The notes: generated from the sequence alone by a model not told the origin. Positions 19,845 through 29,262 are shown, numbered from the stretch's first letter. The stretch is 53,399 nucleotides of DNA from CAYWFP01 sp964457365 (GCA_964457365.1 CAYWFP010000015.1:1-53399), one strand, 5' to 3'. A program made the numbers and translations.

Positions 19845-21584
19845 GTGAAGGTATTCAGTTATTTCCTACCCTACCTGCGCCCCTATCGCCGCCGCATCCT
19901 GCTTGCGCTCGCCGGCACGGTCTTGTTCTCACTCCTGACCTTAACGCCGCCGCTGCTGATCCGCTACCTCATGGACCGCATTATCGGCGAGAGCCGATGG
20001 AGCCTGCTTATCCCGTGGGCGATCGCCTTCGCGCTGACGCCGGTGCTGGCCGCGGCGGTACGCTTTATCAACGTCCAGAGCCTGATGCGCGCCAGCCAGC
20101 GCTTCATCGCCGACATGCGCCTGGCGATGTACAACAAAGTGCTGCAACTCAGCATGCGCTACCACGGCAACGTCTCCTCCGGAGCCATGGTCAGCCGCAT
20201 CATGACCGACGTCAACATGCTCCAGCAGATCCTTACCCAGGGAACGCTCCAGATCCTCGTCGACGTTACGGTTGTCGTCTTCGTCGTCTTCGTCGCCTTC
20301 ACCATCGAGGTCAGGCTCGCCTGCTTCCTGCTCTTCGTATTGCTGTTGTATGTCGTGGTATACCGCCTCTTCGCCCGGCGCATCCGCGACGCGACGACGC
20401 TCTTTCGGGGCATCACCGACCGCATGGCCGGCCGGTTGGAGGAGACGGTCTCGGGCGTGCGGCAGGTGCGCATCTACAACCAGGAAGAGCGCGAGACCGA
20501 GGACTTCCTCTTCGAGAACCAGCGCAGCCTCGACAAGTTCCTCTCCCAGCGCCTCAGTTCCGTCGGCCTTAGCACCTCCTGCGGCGCCATCGCCGGCTAC
20601 GGCTCCACCATCAGCTTCGGCCTCGGCGCCTACTTCGTCATCAGCGGCGACATGACCCCGGGCGACCTGCTGGCCTTCAACCAGTACCTCTGGATGGCCA
20701 TCGCCCCGGCGGTCCACCTGACCACCATCGCCGGCCAGTTGACCGAAACGGCCGTGGCCATGCGCCGCGTCATCGAGGTGCTCGAGGAACCCATCGAGAT
20801 CACCTCCCCGCCGGACGCCAGGCCCATGCCGCCCGGGCCCGGCGCGGTGACGCTGCGCGACGTGACCTTCCACTACGTCCCCGAGCAACCGCTATACCGA
20901 CACCTCAACCTGGAGATCCGCCCCGGACAGACGGCGGCCCTGGTCGGCCGCACCGGTTGCGGAAAAACCACCATGACCGCGATCCTGATGCGCCAGTGGG
21001 ACGTCCTCGGCGGACAGGTGCTCATCGACGGCGTGGATATCCGCACGGTCGAGTCGAACAGTCTTCGACAGCGTTTCGGCGTGGTGCTGCAGGACCCGGT
21101 CATCTTCGACGGCACGCTCGCGGAGAACATCGCCTACGGCTTGCCGCGCGCCCCGCGTGAAGCCGTCGAGAACGCCGCGAAGGCCGCGGAGGTATACGAG
21201 ATGGCCGTAGCCCTGCCGCAGGGCTTCGACACGCTGCTGGGAACCGAGGGCATCAAGCTCTCCAAGGGACAGCGCCAGCGCATCAGCATCGCCCGCGCCA
21301 TTCTGAAGGACCCGTCGATTCTGATCATGGACGAGGCCACCAGCGCGCTCGACAGCGAGTCGGAGGCGCTGATCCAGACAGCGCTCGAACGGGTTCTCCA
21401 CGGCCGCACCAGCATCGTCGTCGCCCACCGCCTCTCGACCATCACCAGGGCCGACCTGATCGTGGTCATGGAGGCCGGCGCCATTATCGAGCAAGGCACG
21501 CACGAGGAATTGATGGCAGTCGAAGGCGGCCGCTACCGCAAGTTCTACGACGAGCTGCGCCTCGGCCACGGAGAAGACGAATGA
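19845..21584 (+). CDS. ABC exporter subunit A (TM-NBD half-transporter)
   Basis: The 579-residue protein is a type IV ABC exporter half: six transmembrane helices (residues ~1-300) followed by an ATPase domain. Walker A is GRTGCGKTT at 368-376, the signature is LSKGQ at 472-476 (Gly replaced by Lys), and Walker B is IMDE with catalytic Glu497. The H-loop HR follows in VVAHRLSTI. The altered signature marks the half that completes a degenerate ATP site. GTG is the start. The stop overlaps the next gene's start (ATGA), so subunits are co-translated as an obligate heterodimer. Substrate unknown; relatives export lipids, drugs or peptides. Confidence 0.93.
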   Translation: MKVFSYFLPYLRPYRRRILLALAGTVLFSLLTLTPPLLIRYLMDRIIGESRWSLLIPWAIAFALTPVLAAAVRFINVQSLMRASQRFIADMRLAMYNKVLQLSMRYHGNVSSGAMVSRIMTDVNMLQQILTQGTLQILVDVTVVVFVVFVAFTIEVRLACFLLFVLLLYVVVYRLFARRIRDATTLFRGITDRMAGRLEETVSGVRQVRIYNQEERETEDFLFENQRSLDKFLSQRLSSVGLSTSCGAIAGYGSTISFGLGAYFVISGDMTPGDLLAFNQYLWMAIAPAVHLTTIAGQLTETAVAMRRVIEVLEEPIEITSPPDARPMPPGPGAVTLRDVTFHYVPEQPLYRHLNLEIRPGQTAALVGRTGCGKTTMTAILMRQWDVLGGQVLIDGVDIRTVESNSLRQRFGVVLQDPVIFDGTLAENIAYGLPRAPREAVENAAKAAEVYEMAVALPQGFDTLLGTEGIKLSKGQRQRISIARAILKDPSILIMDEATSALDSESEALIQTALERVLHGRTSIVVAHRLSTITRADLIVVMEAGAIIEQGTHEELMAVEGGRYRKFYDELRLGHGEDE

Positions 21585-23416
21585 GCGCCGGCGGCGACCG
21601 TGTCGATCGACTGGTGGCAACGCTCCTCGCCGAGCAGGACGTCTACGACGGCGGCGCGGGACGCGACATGCTGCGCCTCTGGCGCCAATATCTGCGGCCG
21701 TTCCGCTGGCGCATCACGGCGACACTCTTCTTCTCGATCCTCTGGGCCGGGATGCCGCTGTGCTTCCCGCTGACCGCCCGATACCTCTTCGACCACGTTC
21801 TGCCGACCAAGGCCGAGGAGTTGACCGATCTCACCGGCGACCCGGCGCGCGTGCGGGGCGTGCTGACGGTCTTCCTGCTGAATATCACCATCTGGACTAT
21901 CATCAACGCTTCGCAATGGGTCCGCACCTATCTCGTCGTCGCCGCCGGCCAGCGCCTCGTCTTCGGCCTGCGACAGGACCTGCACCGCAAGCTCCAGACG
22001 CTCCACATCGGCTTCTACGAACGCTGGCCCACCGGACGCATCGTCAGTCGCGTCATGGACGACGTACAGGTGATCAACACCTGGCTTTCCACCCACGCGG
22101 TAGAGATGATCGCCCACCTAGGCCGCCTGCTGCTGGGCACCATCCTCGTGATCCGGCTCGATCCGATGCTTGGCGGACTGATCCTCTGCGCGCTGCCGTT
22201 CTACGCCTACACCGTCAAAACACTCCGCCCCAAGATCCGTCGGCTCAACATGGCCATGCGCCGCGTCCACTCGAAGATGTACGGTCGCGCCAACGAACGC
22301 ATCAGCGCCATCCGCGTGGTCAAAGCTTTCGCCCGGGAACGCGGGGAGACGCTCGGTTTCGCCCGTTTGATTCATAGCAGCATCCGTATGGCTATTCGCA
22401 ACGCCACCTATGCGCAACTGCTCGCGCTTGCCGCCGGCTCCATCTCGGGCGTCACGACCGCGCTCATCGTCTACCTCGCGACCGCACGCCTGCAAAGCGG
22501 AGAAATCAGCGTCGGCGACGTCGTCGCCTATCTGACCGTAATGGGGATGCTTTTTCAGCCGCTGCAGATCATCATGAGCCTCTACACCGCATTGCAGGCA
22601 TTCTTCGTCGTTCTCGGGCGCGTGCTGTCGCTGCTGGACGAACCGGAGGACGTGCCGCCGGGGAAGATCGTCCTCACGGGCATGAAGGGGAAGATCCACT
22701 TCGACAACGTCAGCTTCGCCTACCCCACCCAGGACGACCGCCAGCTTCACAATGTCAGCTTCAAAATCCGCCCCGGCGAGAAAATCGCGCTCATGGGCCC
22801 CTCCGGCGCCGGGAAGTCGACAGTCTTTCAACTCCTGATGCGCTTCTACGACCCGGGGGAGGGCGCCGTCCGCGTCGGCGGCGTGGACCTGACCGAGGCC
22901 GATCCCGGCAGCATCCGCCGCCATGTCTGCATGGTACAGCAGGACCCGGTCATCTTCTCGGGCACCGTCGCCGACAACATCATCTATGGCCGCCTCGACG
23001 CCTCGCCGAAGGAAGTAATGCGCGCGGCCCAGCGCGCGGAGATCCATGAATTCGTCATGGGCCTGCCGATCAAGTACGAGACCCAGGTGGGGCAGAACGG
23101 CATCACCCTCTCGGGCGGGCAGAAACAGCGCCTGGCGCTCGCCGCGGCGCTCCTGACCGACCCGGAGATCCTGCTCCTGGACGACACCACCAGCGCCCTC
23201 GACGCCGCCACGGAAGCCCGCATCCGGGAAACGTTGAACAAAGTGCTCGAGGGGCGCACCAGCCTCATCATCACCCAACGCATCAACACTGCCCGCGATT
23301 GCGACCGTATCATCGTGCTCGAAGCCGGCCGCATCACCCAGGAGGGCACGCACGAGGAATTGTCCGCGCAGGAAGGATTCTACCAACGCATCTGCCAGGA
23401 GCAGGAATCGCTTTGA
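21581..23416 (+). CDS. ABC exporter subunit B (TM-NBD half-transporter)
   Basis: The 611-residue partner has an N-terminal extension of ~25 residues, six transmembrane helices and an ATPase domain. Walker A GPSGAGKST lies at 406-414, the signature LSGGQ at 510-514 is intact, and Walker B reads LLLDD with Asp535 where the catalytic Glu should be. The usual His of the H-loop is Gln (LIITQRINTA). So this subunit's own ATP site is catalytically weak, and it pairs with the altered LSKGQ signature of subunit A. The other composite site (Glu497 of A with LSGGQ of B) is intact. This is the pattern of asymmetric exporters such as TM287/288. Confidence 0.93.
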   Translation: MSAGGDRVDRLVATLLAEQDVYDGGAGRDMLRLWRQYLRPFRWRITATLFFSILWAGMPLCFPLTARYLFDHVLPTKAEELTDLTGDPARVRGVLTVFLLNITIWTIINASQWVRTYLVVAAGQRLVFGLRQDLHRKLQTLHIGFYERWPTGRIVSRVMDDVQVINTWLSTHAVEMIAHLGRLLLGTILVIRLDPMLGGLILCALPFYAYTVKTLRPKIRRLNMAMRRVHSKMYGRANERISAIRVVKAFARERGETLGFARLIHSSIRMAIRNATYAQLLALAAGSISGVTTALIVYLATARLQSGEISVGDVVAYLTVMGMLFQPLQIIMSLYTALQAFFVVLGRVLSLLDEPEDVPPGKIVLTGMKGKIHFDNVSFAYPTQDDRQLHNVSFKIRPGEKIALMGPSGAGKSTVFQLLMRFYDPGEGAVRVGGVDLTEADPGSIRRHVCMVQQDPVIFSGTVADNIIYGRLDASPKEVMRAAQRAEIHEFVMGLPIKYETQVGQNGITLSGGQKQRLALAAALLTDPEILLLDDTTSALDAATEARIRETLNKVLEGRTSLIITQRINTARDCDRIIVLEAGRITQEGTHEELSAQEGFYQRICQEQESL

Positions 23417-23429
23417 ACCCGGGACTGAT

Positions 23430-23457
23430 TTGACAAACACCGCCCCGGGAGTATACT
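23430..23457 (+). promoter_or_regulatory. Predicted promoter with overlapping dyad
   Basis: TTGACA (23430-23435), 16 bases, TATACT (23452-23457), ahead of the gene at 23483. The arms CCGGGAG (23445-23451) and CTCCCGG (23460-23466) flank the -10 box, so a repressor bound there would block it. Confidence 0.55.
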
Positions 23458-23482
23458 TGCTCCCGGACACCGAGGAGTCCTC

Positions 23483-24238
23483 ATGGCCCTGTTCGGACTC
23501 GGCGCCGGGAACCGCAAGAAGCGCGCCGAAGCCATCAAAAGCGACAACCCCACCGACGCCGTCCTGCAGGAACAGCTCAGCGAATTGAGCGCCAATGGCG
23601 ACCGGGCCAAGGTCGACCGCGCCGTCCACGAAGCTCAGGCCGCGGTGGACGAGGCCACGCGCGCGGACCTGCGCATGATCAAGATCCTCGAGCAGGGCCG
23701 CTGCCCCAACTGCCAGAGCCGCACCGAGCAGTTCCTCTATACCCGCGTCTGTTCCGCCTGCGGCTGGAACCACCGAAGTCCCGCCGCCGCCACCGACTGC
23801 ACCGTATACCTCGATACCGGCGACAACATCGCCTGCGAACACGTCTTTCGCACCAGCGAGGGAGACCTCTTGCTCGTGCGCGACGGCATGGTCGTCGCCG
23901 AGGTGATGCGTACGCACGTGCGCCGCGTGGATTATCATCTCGCTCCGGAGGAGCGCGAGAGCGAGCGCGAGAGCGTGCGCAAGCTCCGCGGCGGCTTCTG
24001 CTCCTGGTGCGAGAAAGACCTCGCCGAGGCCGAAGAGAACGGACCGTACGAAGAATACGTCGCCTTCGGTGCGCTGCAGGAGCGCTACCTCTTCTGCTCG
24101 CACCGCTGTCTGAAAGAATTTCGCCAGCAGTTCCCGTCGCGCATCCACCGCAACTGTTACGAGACCGATTGCAAGAGCTGCAACCTCTGCATCAAGCGCT
24201 ACGACGTCGACGGCTTCAAACGCACCTTCCTGCTGTGA
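23483..24238 (+). CDS. Cysteine-rich protein of unknown function with zinc-ribbon motifs
   Basis: The 251-residue soluble protein starts with a charged helical region (residues 1-70). A zinc ribbon follows: GRCPNCQSRTEQF paired with RVCSACGWNHRS. A central beta segment (CTVYLDTGDNIACEHVFRTS) leads to FCSWCEKD, then YLFCSHRCLKEFRQQFPSRI, and the end is NCYETDCKSCNLCIKRYDVD. In all it has about 15 cysteines in CxxC-like sets, which suggests two or three zinc or Fe-S sites. No named family recognised. It has its own promoter and is followed by a TIM-barrel isomerase gene after 5 bases. Confidence 0.7.
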   Translation: MALFGLGAGNRKKRAEAIKSDNPTDAVLQEQLSELSANGDRAKVDRAVHEAQAAVDEATRADLRMIKILEQGRCPNCQSRTEQFLYTRVCSACGWNHRSPAAATDCTVYLDTGDNIACEHVFRTSEGDLLLVRDGMVVAEVMRTHVRRVDYHLAPEERESERESVRKLRGGFCSWCEKDLAEAEENGPYEEYVAFGALQERYLFCSHRCLKEFRQQFPSRIHRNCYETDCKSCNLCIKRYDVDGFKRTFLL

Positions 24239-24243
24239 TTCTC

Positions 24244-25020
24244 ATGCGCTTCGCCGGCCGCACGCAAAGCCTTTCGCCTTATCCCATCCGCGACACGCTG
24301 CGCCTCGTTCGCGAAATCGGCTTCGATGGCGTCGAACTCTGCCTGGAACACCCGGATCTGGCGCCGGGAAAGGCGAATCCGGCTCGAGCCCGGGAAACCG
24401 GCGAATACCTCGACGAACTCGGTCTCGCACGCTCGGTCAGTTACCACGTCGACTACATCTACGACGACGACCGTTTCGCGGAGACCAAGGTCGGCATCGG
24501 TCTTGCGCCGGCGTTCGGCGCCGAAGTCTTCGTCATCAGCGGCTGTCCCAAGAGCGACAGGCCGGACGAATGGGCGCGCATGATCGCCCGCACCCGCGAA
24601 CTGGTTGAACAGGCCGAAAGCCGCGGCGTGACACTGGCCGTTGAGTTTGAGCCGGATTTCATCGTCGGCGACACCCCCGCGCTGCACCGGCTCTTCGCGG
24701 AGATACCCTCGCCATGCCTGCAGGCCAACCTGGATCTGGGGCATGCCTTCCTCTGCGATCCGGAACCCCTGGCAGCCATCTGCTCGCTCAGAGGCAGGAT
24801 CGCGCACGGTCACGTCGAAAACATGGCGGCCGGCATCCACCATCACCTGCCGCCCGACGAGGGCGAGATGGATCTGCGCGCCTACTTCGCGGCACTGCGC
24901 GATGCGGAGTTCGCCGGCCTGATGGCGCTGGACTTGTACGACGGCGATTATGCGGCCATCGCCAGGCGTACGCTGCCGCTGATGCAGGCGTGGCGCGGAA
25001 CCGAAGACGAGGACGGATAA
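24244..25020 (+). CDS. Sugar phosphate isomerase/epimerase-like TIM-barrel protein
   Basis: The 258-residue protein fits the xylose-isomerase-like TIM-barrel family (AP endonuclease 2 type): GFDGVELCLEHPDL on strand 1-2, AEVFVISGCP, VTLAVEFEPDF with a metal-ligand Glu, LQANLDLGHAFLC with the Asp/His pair, and GRIAHGHVENMAAG with the His ligand. Members isomerise or epimerise sugars or related polyols. The start ATG at 24244 is five bases after the previous stop, so the two genes share a transcript. Confidence 0.82.
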   Translation: MRFAGRTQSLSPYPIRDTLRLVREIGFDGVELCLEHPDLAPGKANPARARETGEYLDELGLARSVSYHVDYIYDDDRFAETKVGIGLAPAFGAEVFVISGCPKSDRPDEWARMIARTRELVEQAESRGVTLAVEFEPDFIVGDTPALHRLFAEIPSPCLQANLDLGHAFLCDPEPLAAICSLRGRIAHGHVENMAAGIHHHLPPDEGEMDLRAYFAALRDAEFAGLMALDLYDGDYAAIARRTLPLMQAWRGTEDEDG

Positions 25021-25057
25021 CCGCTCGAGCGTAGCTTTCCACTCCCGATTTCCGCGC

Positions 25058-25086
25058 TTGTCAAGCTTCCCGGCGTGCGCTACCAT
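25058..25086 (+). promoter_or_regulatory. Predicted sigma-70 promoter for the gene at 25148
   Basis: TTGTCA (25058-25063), 17 bases, TACCAT (25081-25086), about 60 bases ahead of the ATG. The -10 box is identical to that of the second FmdB gene promoter. Confidence 0.5.
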
Positions 25087-25147
25087 GCTTCTTGCGACAC
25101 GATGTGCGGTGCGGGGTGTATGCTCACAATCATTCGAGGAGAACGCC

Positions 25148-25564
25148 ATGCGTTTTCATGTCAAACTGATCCTGGCCGCGGGGCTTGTGGGCGGGTTCTA
25201 CCTGCTTCACAACGGCGTCATGAGCGCCGAGGGGGAGAAGGAGGCGCAGCCGGGACGCTACGGCATGTACTGCGCCGAGCGGATCTACAGCGACGGACGC
25301 GTCGCCACCACCAGCTCGAACTACGTCAGTCATATCTATGTCTACGACACCCGCACCGGCCGGGTGGAGCGCAACGGCGAGCCGTGGTGCAAACCGCTGA
25401 CAAAGGATCCCGCGCCGCTGGGTACCTTCGCGGATCTCCATGCCGACGACGAACGCCTCTTTCTCTGCGATACCCGCAGCGGACGCTTTCACATCTATGA
25501 TCGGCAGGAGCAACGCTGGATCGCGATGCGCTTCGCCAACGGCAAGTGGGAGGCGGCGAAATAA
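25148..25564 (+). CDS. Short exported or membrane-anchored protein of unknown function
   Basis: The 138-residue protein has an N-terminal hydrophobic segment (VKLILAAGLVGGFYLLHNGVM) that may be a signal anchor. The rest is beta-rich with repeated short strands: YVSHIYVYDTRTGRVERNG and ERLFLCDTRSGRFHIYDRQ, which look like two blades of a propeller-type or WD-like repeat, too few for a full propeller. Two cysteines (YCAERIY, PWCKPL) could form a disulfide outside the cytoplasm. GAGGAG precedes the ATG at 25148. It converges with the minus-strand cluster with 6 bases between stops. Confidence 0.65.
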   Translation: MRFHVKLILAAGLVGGFYLLHNGVMSAEGEKEAQPGRYGMYCAERIYSDGRVATTSSNYVSHIYVYDTRTGRVERNGEPWCKPLTKDPAPLGTFADLHADDERLFLCDTRSGRFHIYDRQEQRWIAMRFANGKWEAAK

Positions 25565-25570
25565 ACCGGC

Positions 25571-26968
25571 TTACCGCCCCGGCGCCAGCAGGACCAACTT
25601 CCCCGCCCGCCCCAGCACCTCGTAGCCTGGCAGCTTCCGGCGCAGTGCCTTCATCCAGCGTTCCTCGCTCAGCACCAGCTCCGGCCCCGCCGCGGCGATA
25701 TCCTTGGCGTAGTGGTAGCGGCGGACCGGGCGGTCGCAGTAGAAGTAGACCGCAGTCTCGAGATGATCGATCCCGGTGTCACTGTCGCGGTAGGTATAGA
25801 GTGGCTCCTTCGGCGCCAGACGCGTGGAAATGACCGGCGCCAGCCTGCGCAGCGCTCGCGTCTCCTTTGCCCGGCGCAGTTGCACCGGCAGCAACAGGAG
25901 CACGAGACCGACCGCCAGCGCCGCCAGCGGTAGCTTCACGGTCAATCCTCGTACACTCTTCGCCCCCAGCCATTGCATGATTGCTGCCGCCGCCAACGCC
26001 GCGACCGCCGGCATCAGCGGCAGAAAATAGCGCGGATAGAGCCGTGTCTGGACCGTCACCGTCAGCCAGATCGCCGCGCTCCAGACCAGGAGCAGCACCA
26101 AGTAGCGGCTTGCTCGCGCTCGTTCGCGCGCGAAATGCCAGATCCCTCCCAGCGCCACCACCGACCACGGCAACGCATGAACAAAGACCTTCTCTGCCAT
26201 CTCCAGGCGGCTGGTGTATTCCGCCCGGCGCCCGCTCTCCGCGGCGATGCCACCGAGAGCCTCGACGCTGAAAAGCTTATCCCACACGCCCGGATCGGCC
26301 GCGATCATCAATATATAGACACCGGCGACCACCCCGATACCGAGGACGATCCCGCACCAGAACGAACCGCTGCGGAAGAGCCGCCACTCGCGCGTCAGCA
26401 GGGCGCTGAAGATTACCGCCAGCAGCGCGACGAAGCCGATGCCGAGTTTGGTGATGGTGGCCAACCCGACGCCGATGCCGATCCAGAGGAACGCGCGCGG
26501 GCGGTCGGCATAGATCCCGCGGAGGTAGCCGTACAACGCCAACACCATGCCCAGAAGCTGCACCGTGTCCAGGCGGCCGGTGAAGGTGCTTTTCAGGAAG
26601 TCGCTGCTCAGCAGCAGGATCAATCCCGCCAGCACGCCCTCGGTCTCGCTTCTGACTTCGCGCACCGCCAGAGCCAGCAGCATCACCGCGCCCACGCCCG
26701 CCAGCGCACCCCAGACGCGAAATCCCCAGGCGGAAACGCCGCCGAGACGATAGGCGGCGGCGGTGAGCCAAAAGACCAGCGGCGGCTTGTAAGCGTAGGT
26801 GTTTTTGCCAATACGAAGATGCGCCCAGTCGCCCTCGGCGGCCAGTGTCTTGCCCACGGCGGCCCAGCGCAATGGATCTTTATGCAAGCCTCCTTCCCAA
26901 GCGCGGCCCAGCAGAACCACATTCGCCAGGAGGAGCAAACCCAGCAGCGCCGATCGGTTCGGGGTCAT
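25571..26968 (-). CDS. PMT/ArnT-family membrane glycosyltransferase
   Basis: The 465-residue integral membrane protein has about eleven hydrophobic spans and the family's N-terminal lumenal loop: GLHKDPLRWAAVGKTLAAEG followed by KNTYAYKPPLVFWLTAAAYRLGG, where KPPL and the acidic residue before it mark polyprenyl-phosphate-sugar transferases (PMT_2/ArnT-like). A soluble C-terminal domain of about 90 residues follows. Such enzymes add a sugar from a lipid carrier to lipid A or proteins on the outer face of the inner membrane. The start ATG overlaps the stop of the upstream gene by four bases (ATGA at 26968-26965), so translation is coupled. Confidence 0.85.
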   Translation of the reverse strand: MTPNRSALLGLLLLANVVLLGRAWEGGLHKDPLRWAAVGKTLAAEGDWAHLRIGKNTYAYKPPLVFWLTAAAYRLGGVSAWGFRVWGALAGVGAVMLLALAVREVRSETEGVLAGLILLLSSDFLKSTFTGRLDTVQLLGMVLALYGYLRGIYADRPRAFLWIGIGVGLATITKLGIGFVALLAVIFSALLTREWRLFRSGSFWCGIVLGIGVVAGVYILMIAADPGVWDKLFSVEALGGIAAESGRRAEYTSRLEMAEKVFVHALPWSVVALGGIWHFARERARASRYLVLLLVWSAAIWLTVTVQTRLYPRYFLPLMPAVAALAAAAIMQWLGAKSVRGLTVKLPLAALAVGLVLLLLPVQLRRAKETRALRRLAPVISTRLAPKEPLYTYRDSDTGIDHLETAVYFYCDRPVRRYHYAKDIAAAGPELVLSEERWMKALRRKLPGYEVLGRAGKLVLLAPGR

Positions 26969-28536
26969 GGCTCCTCGGTCGAGTACCTGGGCGGCATAGG
27001 CTGCACTTCGGGCGGCCCCGAATAGCCCGGCGTTCCTTCCGGAGGAGGTTTCAGATCTTCCGGCGGAGGTCCGTTCTCGGGGCGGTAAGGCTGCGGCGCA
27101 GGGCGCTCCACGTTCAAGGTGCTGTCGCCGAGGCGCATCTTCTTGACCTTGAGCACGGGGCAGAAATAGTAATGATAGCCCTTGGCGGGAGGCGTCTCGT
27201 CGACCTTCGGATCTTTCACCGTCCCGGCCCCGGGCCGGATGACGCGAGGGGAGTAGTTGCGCAGCGCATCGGCCCACGAGGCAATCCCGCCGCGGAGATA
27301 TTCCTGTCGCACGGGGATGTAGCTGAGCTTGGCGGTAATGAGCACCTTCGCGTCGATTTCGCCTCTCTTCTCCAGCGGCACGACGATGTCGTCCAGTGCC
27401 GACAGCGGGCGCATACCCCGCGACTGGCGGAAGGCCTTGACGGCCTTGGCCAAACGTTCGAGTCGCGGTTGATAATCCTCGAAATCGAGGAGCGCCCCGG
27501 TGAGCGAGCCGAAGGCGCGCAGATCCTCGGTCTGGCGCCAGATCGCGACCCGCCGGACCGACAGCCCCTGCTCGAGCGCCTCGGGCGTAAAATGGCCGCC
27601 GAGTTTCTCCACCTCGACCATGATGGGGCGGACGTGGTAACGGATGAAACGAAATTCGTCCCGGGGAACGATATAGGGAAGACGCAGCGACTCGGCCAGA
27701 TGCGCGGCTTTCTCCATCCCCGAATCCCCTTCGGGCGGTTTGATCTTCTGGAAGAAGATGAAGTTCAGCGGGACGGCGACCTCCACCTCGGAACGGACGT
27801 GGAAGGGGTGATAGGTATCCGGGTCCTCCCAGACGATCCGCGGCAGTCCGTACGACTCGATCAGCGCCTCCATCGTCGCGGGCTTGCTGGCGAAGTAGTA
27901 CATCAGCACGACGAAGGAGACGAGGCAGAAGACGACGAAGACGGCGGCGAGAATCTGCATCTTGCGCGCGACGTTTCCCGAACGCTTGACCCGGGCACGG
28001 ACCTCGTCCTGGCGGGTGATCTTGCGCGTTCCGTCGATATAAAGGCCGCGCTGATGCATCTCCGCTTCCTGGATCGCGCCGCCCAGGTTGAGCTTGCGCC
28101 CCAGACGCAGATTGTGTTTGCAGTACGGGCAGGTCCGCAGGCTCTCGCGGATTGCCTTGCCGCAGGAAGGGCAGAGGACGGTCGTTCCGGCGTCGGCTTC
28201 GAGTTCCTCCCGCGTATCGCCGCTTTTGCCCGGTCCGGCCGAACGAACGGTGGTCGAACCCGTGCTGGCCTTGCCGCGGGGCATGCGCACCGTAGTCGTC
28301 CGCTGCGGCTGCTTCCCTTGCGGTTCCTTGCGCTCGGAGCGCTTCATCGTCGTCGTCCGTTTTGGTTGACGTGTCGAGGGGTGGCGCCCGGAAGGCGGGC
28401 GCTGCAAACCGGTCTTCCCCTTGCCGGCGACATCGATAATCCCCTGGCAGTTGGGGCAACGGATTCTTTTGCCGACAAGGGTATCGCGCACCGCGAACGA
28501 CTTGCCGCACTGAGCGCAGGTGCAGGTAACGGGCAT
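26965..28536 (-). CDS. Single-pass membrane protein with two N-terminal zinc ribbons
   Basis: The 523-residue protein starts with an MJ0042-type zinc finger (CAQCGKSFAVRDTLVGKRIRC then CPNCQG), a basic Ser/Thr-rich linker, a second ribbon (VLCPSCGKAIRESLRTCPYCKHN) and one transmembrane span near residue 200 (ILAAVFVVFCLVSFVVLMYYF). The extracytoplasmic part (~300 residues) is of unknown fold. The tail is proline-rich (PPPEDLKPPPEGTPGYSGPP). The zinc-finger start is common in planctomycete and deltaproteobacterial envelope proteins. It is translationally coupled to the glycosyltransferase gene. Confidence 0.75.
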   Translation of the reverse strand: MPVTCTCAQCGKSFAVRDTLVGKRIRCPNCQGIIDVAGKGKTGLQRPPSGRHPSTRQPKRTTTMKRSERKEPQGKQPQRTTTVRMPRGKASTGSTTVRSAGPGKSGDTREELEADAGTTVLCPSCGKAIRESLRTCPYCKHNLRLGRKLNLGGAIQEAEMHQRGLYIDGTRKITRQDEVRARVKRSGNVARKMQILAAVFVVFCLVSFVVLMYYFASKPATMEALIESYGLPRIVWEDPDTYHPFHVRSEVEVAVPLNFIFFQKIKPPEGDSGMEKAAHLAESLRLPYIVPRDEFRFIRYHVRPIMVEVEKLGGHFTPEALEQGLSVRRVAIWRQTEDLRAFGSLTGALLDFEDYQPRLERLAKAVKAFRQSRGMRPLSALDDIVVPLEKRGEIDAKVLITAKLSYIPVRQEYLRGGIASWADALRNYSPRVIRPGAGTVKDPKVDETPPAKGYHYYFCPVLKVKKMRLGDSTLNVERPAPQPYRPENGPPPEDLKPPPEGTPGYSGPPEVQPMPPRYSTEEP

Positions 28537-28592
28537 CGGTGTCCTCGAAATGAACTAATGTTATTCTAAACGAATCGGGGCGGGAGGGCAAG

Positions 28593-29249
28593 TCATTGCC
28601 CGGATCCCCTTCGCCGAGCCGGGGCAAGCGCCGCGAGGACGCCGAGGATGAAACTCGCCGCCAGCGCCGGCGAGGCGTACCGCTCGTAGCGGTCGACATA
28701 AGCGTGCAACTCGCGCAACAGCGCCGCCCAACAGGCGATGGCGACGTAAGTTCCCGCGAGCACCACCGGCAGATTGATCGAGGCCCGCGGGCTCATCAGA
28801 TAGCCGAGGTCACTGCCGACGGCGGGACCGGTCATCCAGAAGGGGAACCAGACGAAACCGAAGAGCCCGAGCACGCCGTAACGGTGGATCCATTCGCGGT
28901 GCGTTTCGGCTCTTCTGCGGATATCGAGGAAAAGATCCTCCACGCGCGGGAAGATCACCAGCCGCCGCAGGCTGAAGACAAAGAGAGGATAAAGAAGCAG
29001 CGCCCGGACGGTCTCGATCAGCATCGCCATCGGCACGGCCGCGGCGTGGCCCATTTCCCGCGCGTATCCCAGCATCATGCCGGCCATGCGCCCGAATACG
29101 AAGAACGTCGCGGTCGTGCCGAGATAGTCCAGCGCCCGCTCCGGATCCGCCAGGCAAACCGCGCCCAGGCCCAGTGCGTAGCAGAACGCCAACGCGAGTT
29201 CGAGCAGCAGCACCCGCCCTTCGCCCGTTTCCAACAGCCGCCGCCACAA
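28593..29249 (-). CDS. Multi-pass membrane protein (small multidrug export-like)
   Basis: The 218-residue protein has about five hydrophobic spans. The block YGVLGLFGFVWFPFWMTGPA with following VGSDLGYLMSP resembles the re-entrant FP-x-TGP-G region of the DedA/SNARE-associated and Sm_multidrug_ex (COG2426) group. The family call is tentative. The start is uncertain: TTG at 29249 opens the frame but has no clear ribosome site. It is 13 bases after the leucine-rich-repeat gene and so probably co-transcribed. Confidence 0.6.
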   Translation of the reverse strand: MWRRLLETGEGRVLLLELALAFCYALGLGAVCLADPERALDYLGTTATFFVFGRMAGMMLGYAREMGHAAAVPMAMLIETVRALLLYPLFVFSLRRLVIFPRVEDLFLDIRRRAETHREWIHRYGVLGLFGFVWFPFWMTGPAVGSDLGYLMSPRASINLPVVLAGTYVAIACWAALLRELHAYVDRYERYASPALAASFILGVLAALAPARRRGSGQ

Positions 29250-29262
29250 CGCCGAGGGAGGG

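Noticed and set aside
23976..24243. Upstream extension of the TIM-barrel isomerase frame through the cysteine-rich gene
   Set aside because: The extension overlaps a well-supported gene and is arginine-rich. The family start fits ATG 24244.
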